Part shown: one piece after another, positions 10,401-19,682 of the stretch
Numbering within the stretch: position 1 is the first letter of the stretch
Layout of the letters: the number at the start of each line of letters is the position of its first letter
DNA from: Seison nebaliae
Taxonomy: Eukaryota > Rotifera > Pararotatoria > Seisonacea > Seisonidae
Reading direction: 5' to 3'
Length of the DNA: 20,450 nucleotides
NCBI GenBank assembly: GCA_023231475.1
Contig: JALJEE010000039.1
Coordinates: 1 to 20,450, forward strand
Translations under genes and position numbers: made by a program
Notes under the pieces: model-generated
The model's database searches: none
Seen by the model: the letters and a program-made list of their open reading frames with translations, nothing else
Told to the model about the DNA's origin: nothing

Positions 10401-12256
10401 TCATCGGAAGTCTTAAATAAATCGATCGCTACATTTGTCATATCGGTATGATAATTTTCGATTCGTTTCATGTCCATATGCCAAGCAATACTACCACAAG
10501 CTGATGTTGTTTTAAAGGAATGTATCACTTTCTTAGGAAGATAATAAATATCCGAGTCATATAATTCACATTGACTATAACGAATACGATGATGTGATAA
10601 ATAATTGAGATTGGATGTTGATGGCCACCAATCGCATTGGTTCTTCGGCTCCACAAAACAATCCATACCCATCAAATTGATGAGATTATGAAAATCGGTT
10701 GAATCAAATACCACCACCTCTTTCATAATTAATAAATCATTCGAAATCGGATTCATTTGATTTTTACTATTGAATTTTGTCGCTTTAATAATTCCAGCTG
10801 CACAACAAGGGAAATGTTCGTTGCCATAAGCATCCTTCTTGATGATATGATCAATGTGAGGATATGTCCGATCTTCATAGTCAATCGTTCGTTGTCTAGT
10901 CATTCGAACACTTCTGCGTTTCGTACCAGTTATTGTCGTTCCGATTTTCTTTGTCACTTTCGTTTCACCTTTCACACTCTTTGGACGACCACGTCCACGT
11001 TTCTTTGGTATTATTTCACTTCCATCACTATCCGCAGCAGATCCGCCAATATCGGTTGTTAGGAGAGTTGTGGTGATTGTAGTGGAACGTGTCGGTTTCT
11101 TCAATTGCTGATTCTTCAACATTGAATATTCTGATAAATCAACCGATTGCTCACCAGGTCTCAACCACATGATCGGTCCATCATTAGAATCAGTTGGAAT
11201 CATATTATCACACTTCGAGAATAATCCCCAAGGCAATGACAACAAGAGGAATGGTGACAATTCCATTAGAAACAAATAATCAGAAAAACATCCTCCTAAT
11301 TCTTCATTGAATCGTCCCACCATCGATATATTGTCCATTGAACCAGATGAATGATTCTTACCATCAAAACTTCGTTTCATATTATCGTAATGTGTCGCAT
11401 AATCGACCATATGGAATTGCTTCTCCACCAAATCCATCACATTCACATTCATATATGAGAAATAATCATAAAAATATTCGGCAATATCTGGCAAGAATTT
11501 GGCGCCTTGACGAACGATGCCAATTGTATAAATTGCATTTCCACCTTTCGTTTCACGATAGACTTCTATTAGAAATCGAATTGCCAATTTTAAACGATCA
11601 ACTGATGACAATTCCGTTTGAACGGTTGACATAATTTCCAATGATAATCCTTTTCCATTATTATCATAATTGATCTGTATAAATCCTTCTAATCGACAAC
11701 AATCTTCTTCATCGATTTCAAGAATGAATTCCTTCCTTTTCTTTCCTTTCTTTCCATTCAATTCATTTACCAAACTCTTCTCTCGGCTCTTCAACGAATT
11801 CTCATTGATCATTGTGGAGAGGAATTCCCACACCGATTCCTCATCATAATAGAAATTGGGTCGATCACAATCAATTATAATCGATCGATCGTCGTCGCTA
11901 GTGAATCGATACAAGGCCGTATAAATCGGATGTAAATACTCAGGAATATCTTCACATTCCATTCCAATTTCGAAGGCATATCTCAACTGCAACAATTCCA
12001 GTCGACTGAAACCGTTTACCTTAAAATGTGACAATTTGGGCAGGAGAATTTTAATTTGAGTTGGAAATTGTTCCAGATATACGAATCGATTCGATCTCAA
12101 ACATTCGTTCGTAAAGAAGCAGCTGTGATGCAACTTCACCTTCAATTCCGATCGCTTGCCTTTCCCTCCACTATTAACACATATTGTACTCACCTGATCA
12201 TCAGTAACATCATCATCCTTAACTTGTTGCTTGCCTCGCTTCACCATAATGCGCAT
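7436..12256 (-). CDS. RSBN1/DPY-21-family JmjC histone lysine demethylase with a giant C-terminal extension
   Basis: A 1606-codon frame without any required intron. The ATG at 12256 has an in-frame stop directly upstream. Residues about 170-600 match RSBN1 (round spermatid basic protein 1, KDM9): GAKFLPDIAEY, ISMVGRFNEELGG, SNDGPIMWLRPGEQS, a basic linker with an AT-hook (KKRGRGRPK, near 417-425), YEDRTYPHIDH, and LYDSDIYYLPKKVIHSFK followed by TTSACGSIAWHM. The H-x-D pair (H467, D469) and distal H579 fit the JmjC Fe(II) triad. Family members C. elegans DPY-21 and mouse ROSBIN demethylate H4K20me2, so a nuclear chromatin role is likely. After about residue 900 the protein leaves the known family: an acidic/Ser segment, a charged helical coiled-coil stretch (about 1060-1140), RS-like runs, and a His/Tyr/Asn/Arg-rich tail to the end. 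Human RSBN1 is about 800 residues, so this is roughly double. Confidence 0.85.
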   Translation of the reverse strand: MRIMVKRGKQQVKDDDVTDDQVSTICVNSGGKGKRSELKVKLHHSCFFTNECLRSNRFVYLEQFPTQIKILLPKLSHFKVNGFSRLELLQLRYAFEIGMECEDIPEYLHPIYTALYRFTSDDDRSIIIDCDRPNFYYDEESVWEFLSTMINENSLKSREKSLVNELNGKKGKKRKEFILEIDEEDCCRLEGFIQINYDNNGKGLSLEIMSTVQTELSSVDRLKLAIRFLIEVYRETKGGNAIYTIGIVRQGAKFLPDIAEYFYDYFSYMNVNVMDLVEKQFHMVDYATHYDNMKRSFDGKNHSSGSMDNISMVGRFNEELGGCFSDYLFLMELSPFLLLSLPWGLFSKCDNMIPTDSNDGPIMWLRPGEQSVDLSEYSMLKNQQLKKPTRSTTITTTLLTTDIGGSAADSDGSEIIPKKRGRGRPKSVKGETKVTKKIGTTITGTKRRSVRMTRQRTIDYEDRTYPHIDHIIKKDAYGNEHFPCCAAGIIKATKFNSKNQMNPISNDLLIMKEVVVFDSTDFHNLINLMGMDCFVEPKNQCDWWPSTSNLNYLSHHRIRYSQCELYDSDIYYLPKKVIHSFKTTSACGSIAWHMDMKRIENYHTDMTNVAIDLFKTSDELEEAYGIRTRSGKSEIPLKKWNSNLDWLNDNIRLTDQDKMVHFNQSLQFNKSTEAIAENINQIHSSFNSLENRIRRALPLVIECSSPPSVVNCGKLMKKTSKKMKKISPKFSYYTKKERQWPKWNFLPQTDRTHIHTWLIVHKRVKRLKLTPLLESCHVFEKNKQIFVVSRCVSERVYSNVNECRKIHSTLIRFAKRSILHSTDAINRYQKMNKSCRMTILFNRKQIHLNKLMNNLYRGKVLGPDQFQLPINKNIYKLEAINDKSLFFDQLCLKSDIDTTALQPILMYLKRICKNLNFPKDIPESDSSPEPELKFLSKYSEGKTISLKKGAGSSDNDDVLSFRTSTEMLLKFTTDAALIAKNLAMANGENGRSLQNTPNQSKSDEIVAESSRNNNKIINSTNTSNNILLKELVDTFLVLHEVKCLDSYELFDPVVEEMKKFEKLTEKRAEIQETFVKKKFQGYDKSELVILLKILKQNLNREFEKRQKKIEEKSMEIEEELEIQEVQHENEKNEVMNSLRNSSMNGNEVDDGRDEEVKVERNKNQEKPRGYRYDDSDDSDYLPSTRKMERDRYRSPPDHKRRYSGHSLRHHSPKCRRSPSIYRVSRYQIESKERHRHLTKKYHRRSYSNRNYYDYTSHHQKYDEMSYSKFHNHRLQPYIRIPHHHDQHYYRYAYEKYHPYYRPHKNQRQSYSGDSLDDESNTLELDNRVIKSGNIDSIDIVDTITTSKQIDKEDNEEVNLEEKSTTNDLMTNKGNDDNDDNNDVDKKDKDFTENNEEKSPRRKSLIELDRFQEDVYDYYIEKELDADHAEKLLNEKNLVMQKKKENQKYLDESEVQYFYLHDHILKSDGHSPNNQTIDNHVRQSRDISVSRNSRNDPHSPSYDHRYHNRYVSTHQPYNYHYNYHNNHQHRNSNNYHHHHHPNNNHSYHNYHHHNSNYRYSTYDYDRYGPKRRQQSPLPPHSPRRRIPSGSSVISSKRRSYYRPSNYR
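7560..7745 (-). repeat. Low-complexity tract coding a His/Tyr/Asn-rich tail
   Basis: Imperfect atg/att/gat trinucleotide repetition on the plus strand (for example atgatgatgatggtgg) lies inside the 3' end of the RSBN1-like frame. On the coding strand it gives runs such as NYHHHHHPNNNHSYHNYHHH. The same DNA yields a long Ile/Thr-rich shadow frame, which is a by-product of the repeats. Confidence 0.7.
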
Positions 12257-13038
12257 TTAGTTCAAGTGCAAAAGATGAATCATCGTTAACGAATATTCTC
12301 GAAAGATTTTATAGAAATTTGAAATTTTACAATAAAAAACAGAATGTCGATTAAGTGCAATATATACAACGTTCGCTAATATTATTGTTGGAAAGAATCC
12401 AGTTTTTCTTCAATATTTTCCTTCTCTCATCATCAGCTTCTTGTTGGACGGATATCCAATCCAATTCCAAAGCTTTTCTTTCTAACGTTTAATTATCCAT
12501 TAAGCTTAAATTTCAAATTAGTTACACATCCCATAAAAAAATTAGATATCTAACATCTTTCATAATATCTTTTTCCATTTATCATATAAGCTAATACCAT
12601 CCGAAAAGGGGGAAATGGAATTAAGTTTTTAATTTGACATTAATTAAATTTTAAATGAAATGAAGTGCAATAGTTAAGTGAGACTAGAATGAAATGTGAC
12701 ACTATCAGGAGAACGTTATATAATGCTATTGTATGATAATGTTTGATTAGAGTAAACTATCTTCCTGTCATAAATGGGAAAAGGTAAATGATGACCTTCA
12801 TGATATTGGTTGCTAGGCGACTGAGATACATGAAAACATGGTCATCTATTTTCTCTTCGTCCAATATAAACCGGTCTGTTGAAATAATATAATAGTGAAT
12901 TATGGATAGACGACGAATTTTTCATTAATAATTACATAAGGAAAATAATAGTTGGAAATAAATATTTATGTTGAAGAATCAGATAGAATATCATCAGTAT
13001 TGAATCGAAAAGGAGAATTAGTGACATTCTGATTTGGA
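12257..13038. promoter_or_regulatory. Divergent intergenic region between the RSBN1-like and NHR-TIR genes
   Basis: The two genes are transcribed away from each other, so this roughly 780-bp stretch should hold both promoters. It is very AT-rich. A TATAAA lies at 12865-12870 on the plus strand, about 170 bases before the ATG at 13039, and is a possible but unproven core element. An in-frame TGA at 13030-13032 supports the ATG at 13039 as the true start unless there is an unseen upstream exon. No further gene was found. Confidence 0.5.
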
Positions 13039-16000
13039 ATGACATCCAATCCTTTAATTTTCTCATCGACGACTCATGGTAAACATATAAGAATATCTGA
13101 CGATGGTATGTTCGCATGGAAGACATTGTATAAGAGGAGATCACCGTCAAATTCCATTATTTCCGATGATGCCGCCACATCTTTCAATCATGGAATAACA
13201 TGTTTAAATCAACCATTCAATGATAGTAAATCATCAATACGATTACGTGTTTGGACGTGTTGCTCGTCCTATTATCGATCACAATCCAGTACGCAGTCGA
13301 CATTATCATCAGAAGGAGGAACGTCTATCCCACGAATTCCAACTGCTTTACAACCCACATCGACTCAAACTGATCAGAGTCTGAATGATATTCGTTTATT
13401 AAAACATGAGTTAGCTGATGCGTGGGGTCGATCTCCCCACTGGTATGGAACAATTGTTATTGGAATCACAAATCGGAAATTATTTGATGAGAACAAACCG
13501 GTCAATTCAGCATTTGCTGCCACCATGAACGACGAGAATAATATCGAGGTGAAAAATATGAGTGAGAAAGAGACTCGTAAGGAATGTATCGAAAAACTTT
13601 ATGATACGAAATATATAGCGATGAATCCTGAAGCAATTAGAAGTGCATCACAATTATTTATTGAGCGGAAGAAGAATGAAATATTAATAACGTTGAATAA
13701 TGATATGAAAAATAAAATTAAAATTTCTTCTTTGACTGATGATTATGATTGTGTGTTTTTCGATCTTTATGGTCAAACAAGTTCCTTAGAAATTATTCCA
13801 TCAGGTCTATCTGAACCAAAGAGTGAAAGTATTAAAGGCTCTCCTTTATCTTATGGCCGGATTATGCTTCTTGGTGATTCGGAATCATGTTCGAAATTAG
13901 AAGATAATCTTTTGAAACAATCTGCAAAGAATTCAACTTCGAAGACGTTTAAAAGAAAGTTTTGCAAAGAATTATTGATCGATGCCACAGCGATCAATTC
14001 AACAACGATAGGATCGGGAACGATTGGTCCTTTTCCCAAACGACGTCCGTCCCAATTTCGAGAATTGGAGAGTCTTGACGATTTTAATATGAACAACAAT
14101 GATTCAATTGAAATCTCTTACTCAGACAACGAATATGTTCGCACAATCGAAGCAAACATTTATTTATGTCGAATATTAATCCCTTCAATCTCTTTTGATG
14201 AAACGATTAATGACGCTCCAAATATTCTGAAGGAAAAATTGAAAACGAAAGAAAATAAACATTCGAAACTCATACCCTCAGCACCATCGCATTTCATCGA
14301 TTCTTGTCAATTGAGTATCGTAAATTGTTCAGAAACTTCACCAACTCTATTTCCGTTCTCACATAAGGTTCAGCTATTCTTTTTCTCATTTTCCATCTTC
14401 TAATTATTCTTCAAATGGATGAGATAAAAATATTTAATTTAATACCCATTATTTAATATTAAATAATAATATAAATAACATTTAAATTGATTGATAAAAT
14501 AAACAATAAATTTTTCTCCTCTTAATTTCTTTTTAGGCGATAATGAATGAGAATATTTATTTTATAATTGCATTTAATCCGTCGAAAGATTTCCATGAAA
14601 GACTCGACCAATATTCCAACATAATTCAACATTTCGATTTATTACTCCCCACCGATCGTGAATGGTTAACGGATTGTGAATGTTATGGAGATTACATAAG
14701 AAAATGGTATAATGTTGTGCGAGAGATTTCTTGGGAGATCCAGAGTAAATATCCGACAAATAATCGATTGAATAATTGGAAGAATTATTATAAATTGAAA
14801 AACATTCGTGTCCTCTTGTTGGGCATCGATGAGTTGTGTGATGATATATCATTACAACAACAAGTTCTACAATTTCTTCTTTTGACGAATAAATCATTCT
14901 TTCTTTCTAATTAGATAGAGAATGTTTCAAAAGATTTCTTTATTTCTTTTAAAGAAAATGAAAATTTATTAAACAAAAAGATTCCAGCGAAAACGAAATA
15001 TACGGATGGAAACAATGAACAGATTGATAATATCGATTTGTTATATCATTCAATTAAATGTTGGTCAGACTTTCAATTATTCGAGATATCTGTCCGATTA
15101 TGGTTGAAACGTTTCACCGTCTTCTCAACATTAATTCCACTGGAATGGAGTTCATATGTCAATCGGATTGAAGAGAATATTATAAAAAATCAGACAATTA
15201 TTAATTATTCATGTCTTAGACAATTACTCTCAATGAATGACGATAATGATTCAGTTCGATCTCAATTACTTTTCATTCGAATATACGAACATCTAACGAA
15301 ACGATTCATATTATTAAAACGACAACCCACCGATCGGAAAAATGATGAATTGGAATATTTAAGGAAATTCGGATATCATAATTGTTATTCGTCATTCGCA
15401 ACGGAACAATTCTCCAAACGACTCAAAGAATTGACATTGAATTTTCCTGAATTGCACACTGTCATTCACGAATTGTCTGCATCGTCAGTCGATAATTATA
15501 AGAATTCGATTATTATCATCGATGTCTGTTATTGTATACAGTTGTCGAATGAATTCGTTTTAGGATTATTTAAAATAACAAAAAAATTACATTTCCCAAT
15601 TAAACAATTTCAATCATTTGACGAATTATTACAAAGTGGTTCCATTCCAGAATACTCTTCCAATAAGAATGATCTCAATTTTTCCTTCACATCGATCACT
15701 CCATCAACTGTATCATCGTCAACATCAATAGTAGGAGCAGCAACAACAACAACGATCATTACATCGACAGTAGTAACAACTCCAATAATTACGCAAACCG
15801 TATCACCAATATTAGGGAATATTAGTGGAACGTCATCTATATTTCATAAGTTCTCTAACAATAAGAATGAAGGAACAAATAATGATATTCATTTAAGTTT
15901 TGATGAATTCCAACCGATAGATCAATCACTCGTTTATAAAGGAAAATCAATATCAGTCAATTATTTGATTTCAAACGAGAAATTGGGAAACATTATCGAC

Positions 16001-18201
16001 CTCTTCTGTAAAGATAGTTCGATTACGGGAGACATTTTCATCAACTTCCTCTCATTCAATTCACTTCTAACTCTCCGAACGAGTTATCTACGACAACTCA
16101 GTTCAACATGTGAAGAAATTAAAGTTTTGTCATTTGATTTTCAAATATAAATCACTTTTCATAATCAGTTCTATTTTCTTCTTCCATTATTGTCAATTGT
16201 TCGTCCGAACAATGAAATTTGTACGATTCCACTCAATCATCACCTTTTCATTTGTTATTTCAACTTCTCACAACAACTGCATGGTTTTCTTCTAGCTTGA
16301 TAATAATAATAAAAATTAATTTCTTCTTTTAGTTTCCATCTTCTGGCAATTCATTTTCAACTTAACCAAAACTTTAGATTTATTCTCCAATTTGCCATAT
16401 ATCGGAACGAATCAAGTAATATTTCGTATCGACGAAGAAAAAGAATGCACATTCTCTTACATCAATTCTGAATATTGTTCCTTCATTCAAGTTAGATTTC
16501 TTCTCGAAAATTTCATCAAAAAAAAAAGAATATCATATAACATTAATATTGTCAAATGGAATACGTTTCATCCTTCAATTATTTAAAATTTCTCATGAAA
16601 CTTTTAATGAGATTTATTTGATAATTTTGCGAAATTAGATGGCAATTAAAAATTATGCAAATGCCATACCGAATCAAGATTGGAAGAAATCGAAGGATAG
16701 ATCAAGATGGGAGGAAGCATGTTGTGGAAAAGAAGAATTTAGAGAAACAAACAGTTTAATGATTTGTGCTTGCGAAAATATTTTGAGTTCGATTCAATTG
16801 AAGAAGAGAAATTTCCAAGTTTGTACTTCGGTGCGATGTTCGTGTGAGATGAAATGTTCATCGCATGATATTCGTTCTTGCGAACAGATGTCATGCGTAC
16901 ATTTCTTACCTCTCGTACCGTCATTATTTAAGAAGGAGATGGTTTGTGAGAGGAATAAAGAGATTGTGGAAACATCATTTATTCAGAAATATGTTGATCT
17001 TGACATTCTCTTAAATGTTCACGATGCTAATTCGAAATTGATAACAAACTCTTCTTTTCAACAAATCACATCAAATGGAGTGCAACCATTCTCTAGCGAG
17101 TACTCTAATCGTTCTACAATTTTCGGCTCTGAAATTACCATCAATATTCCTGTAAATAATTCTAATTTTCCGATATGGTTGAAAGATTTATCGAGACGTC
17201 TCGATCGATCCGATCCTCGTCTTCTAATTCTTCCATCATCATCTTCTGCTTCCCTCTTCTCTAGAATTGGTGAAAACATACATTCATCATCGACAACTCT
17301 GGAATCGATCCAGACGACCTCGATATTAGATGAATTTTCCAATACAGAATATGATTCGATGTTGTCGCCAATATATTCTCCAAGTAATCAAGCGTTGTGG
17401 ATGTCCCTAGCGACTCGTTTAGGATATTCGGTAAATGAAATATTGGAAAATTGTCAGAATAATGAAATGAGACCATCATTGTATTTGTTAAAGGATTGGA
17501 TTCTAAATAATGGCAACAGTATTTTATGTTTGATGATATTGAAACAGATTCTTAAACAATTATCAAGAAACGATTTGGTTGAACATATCGAAGAATTGAT
17601 AGCCACTTTCTCTCTCTCTTCAGCTGTCTTTCCAATACCGAATGTATTTCTCAGTTATGAACATCGTTCACGAGTCGAAGCGGAAATGATTCGCGACCGT
17701 TTAAGTAAACATGGATTCCTATGTTGGATGGATACAGAGTATGTAAAGGCTGGTGACAATCTATATGAAGTTCTTCAAAGTGCCATTGATAAATGTCAAG
17801 TATTTATCGCTTGTATCTCTCACCATTTCCTCGTATCTAAATTATGTACAGAAGAATTGTGTCATGCAGCTAGTTTAGATAAACCGATAATTCCTATTCT
17901 AGTTCGTGGTCATATCAATTGGCCGCCACCCGGACCATGTGCATTACCTTTAACTAATTTAGCCTACATTGATCTCACTACTATTGGCGGTCATACCGGA
18001 AATGGTGTTGTGTTGGATTTAGAAGAGAAACTCCAACATATCGTTATTGCAACGGCGAAATACATCAACGAGAATGATAAAAATCCAAATCGTTTCAAAA
18101 TCGAAAAATTAGATCAAACTTCAACACTTCCAATAACGTCACCTAAAACACGAACGAAGAAATTGGGAAAATGTTCAACAAAATTTTGTTCAATTTTTTG
18201 A
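13039..18201 (+). CDS. NHR - (unknown) - Death-like - TIR domain protein
   Basis: Five exons in matching phase: 13039-14367, 14537-14863, 14915-16109, 16333-16490 and 16639-18201, giving about 1523 residues. Residues about 5-255 read as a Neuralized homology repeat: NPLIFSSTTHGKHIRISDDG, HGITCLNQPF, HWYGTIVIGITNR and FFDLYGQTSSLEIIPS, with a Ser/Thr-rich insert. Residues about 255-1000 match nothing I know; a Ser/Thr/Val stretch sits near 15700-15830. The last exon opens with a Cys-rich segment (ten Cys within 60 residues). Residues about 1250-1328 look like a Death domain (LWMSLATRLGYSVNEI, LLKDWIL, LSRNDLVEHIEELI). It is followed at once by a TIR at about 1338-1475 (FLSYEHRS, HGFLCWMDTEYVKAG, LQSAID, KLCTEELCHAASLDKPIIPI). 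TIR plus Death suggests an immune or cell-death adaptor or NAD-hydrolase role; NHR domains usually bind protein partners. No membrane segment or signal peptide is evident. The first donor (AAG|GTTCAG) is weak. Confidence 0.75.
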
Positions 18202-18281
18202 GTTAAAAAAAATTCTCTTTTACTTTCGCTCACAAATTAAAAAAAAAACGAGAAATTATGAAAGTTCCTTCTAATCAATGT
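18202..18281. other. Short convergent 3' junction
   Basis: Only 80 bases separate the stop of the NHR-TIR gene from the stop of the opposing AAR2 gene. The stretch is mostly A-runs and T-runs. The two 3' UTRs must overlap or be extremely short, so antisense overlap of the mRNAs is likely. Confidence 0.6.
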
Positions 18282-19682
18282 CTAAGGATCATCATCGTCA
18301 TCATCATCGTCGTCAGTTAATTGAACAATTTGTGGTTTCCAATCATCCGGCTCATTATCTAGATTCCAATCATATTTATATGCGATGTAATTTTTGAATT
18401 TTCCCATTTTCTCTTGTAATTTCCCATCGACATTTCCATGTTGATTGTATTCGATATTATTAAATAAAATGAATAAATCATGAGCTATCTTATTGTTAGA
18501 CGTAGAGGAATTATTTAAATTTCTCTTTCGACTATTAACATCATCATAATCATCATCTTCCTCATTATTAATATTATGATCTTCATCATTTAATTGGAAG
18601 AGATCCGAATCCAAATGTTTCATTTGAACATAAAATACATCGACGAAATTCAAATACGTGTCCGGATGTTTAATAATCGCTTGTTCGGCATAGCAGAATA
18701 TTCTTAAAATCTTCTGCCATTGTTCAAACGATTCGGAATGTAATGACAAGTAGACTGAGAGGAAAGCGAATTGTAATTCGCCCACAATACCGTTCGTGGA
18801 GTTATATCTCTGATTAATGTAGAAGAAAGATGGTGACAAATCGATATGACACATACTACTTATCGAATCATCGAACTTCATCGTTTCAATCAATTTATTC
18901 TCATTCAATTTGTCAAATTCTTCACGTCGCCAATCGGGTATGGTACAATACTTTGTCAACTCCGTATATCTGATGGATTCATTTTTCACTTTCTCAAACG
19001 TCGGCAAACGATCTTCTGCTTCCTTCAAACTTTTCGGTTGATTTTCATATTGAATATGATCGAAATTCATATCATCTTCCATTATCACATTATTGTTAAT
19101 GTCGACGATTTCAGTGTGGGTAGTGGACGATGGTGATACTGGAGATTTCCTTCGTTTGAATCGATTTAATGGACTACTGCCAATATTCGTCGAACGATAA
19201 GTTAACGGTTGTAAATGTTCGGTTGAATAGATGAAATGGTTTTTGGGTGAGATACTCTCATGAATCTCTTTCGAATCCATCAAATATGAGAAGGATAACC
19301 ATAATTCATAGATATTCTCATAAGGATATGGTCCTAGATGTCGATCAATCTCAAATAAATTGTCTCGTACTCGACTCATCGTTTCGTTGGCCGTCACTTC
19401 TTCCAACATCTCCTTTTCTTCATTCCAATTAAAAGCGAAAAGATCTCTATCACCTTCAAATTTCTTATAGAATGATATCCGATGCATATGTTCTGTCGAG
19501 GAAATGACATTGTAATAAATGAGATGGAGACCTTGAGGAATTTGTTTGATTCCACGAAAATTCTTCCCCGTTTCAAATTCGTAAACGTCAATCCCAAAAT
19601 GAATCTTCAAATTATTTAATTTCAAGATAACCATTCGTCCTCCATTATCTTTCAGATCTCTTTCTATTTCTTTCCCGCTCAT
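18282..19682 (-). CDS. AAR2: AAR2 splicing factor homologue (U5 snRNP assembly)
   Basis: A single-exon frame of 466 residues from the ATG at 19682; codons further upstream in frame begin only with GTG, and the N-terminus from this Met (MSGKEIERDL) lines up with the animal family. AAR2 hallmarks are visible: HFGIDVYEFETGKNFRGIKQ, IPQGLHLIYYN, IDRHLGPYPYENI, GELQFAFLSVYLSLHSESFE and QWQKILRIFCYAEQAIIKHP. AAR2 binds PRP8 in the nucleus and cytoplasm during U5 snRNP maturation and blocks early BRR2 binding. Human AAR2 is 384 residues; the extra length here comes from a Ser/Pro-rich linker around SPVSPSS, an acidic insert (NEEDDDYDD) in the C-terminal helical domain, and a terminal nine-Asp run. 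It is convergent with the NHR-TIR gene. I see no introns, unlike the anoctamin gene. Confidence 0.92.
   Translation of the reverse strand: MSGKEIERDLKDNGGRMVILKLNNLKIHFGIDVYEFETGKNFRGIKQIPQGLHLIYYNVISSTEHMHRISFYKKFEGDRDLFAFNWNEEKEMLEEVTANETMSRVRDNLFEIDRHLGPYPYENIYELWLSFSYLMDSKEIHESISPKNHFIYSTEHLQPLTYRSTNIGSSPLNRFKRRKSPVSPSSTTHTEIVDINNNVIMEDDMNFDHIQYENQPKSLKEAEDRLPTFEKVKNESIRYTELTKYCTIPDWRREEFDKLNENKLIETMKFDDSISSMCHIDLSPSFFYINQRYNSTNGIVGELQFAFLSVYLSLHSESFEQWQKILRIFCYAEQAIIKHPDTYLNFVDVFYVQMKHLDSDLFQLNDEDHNINNEEDDDYDDVNSRKRNLNNSSTSNNKIAHDLFILFNNIEYNQHGNVDGKLQEKMGKFKNYIAYKYDWNLDNEPDDWKPQIVQLTDDDDDDDDDP
18284..18316 (-). repeat. Trinucleotide microsatellite coding a poly-Asp tail
   Basis: An atc/gtc repeat at the 3' end of the AAR2 frame encodes the nine-aspartate run just before the final Pro. 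It is likely to vary in length between individuals. The family has no such conserved tail. Confidence 0.7.

Noticed and set aside
17641-18060. Calling the TIR gene SARM1
   Set aside because: No ARM repeats or tandem SAM domains are visible; the domain before TIR looks like a Death fold and the N-terminus is an NHR.
17386-18060. Calling the gene MyD88
   Set aside because: The protein is about 1500 residues, lacks the MyD88 TIR boxes, and has an NHR at the N-terminus.
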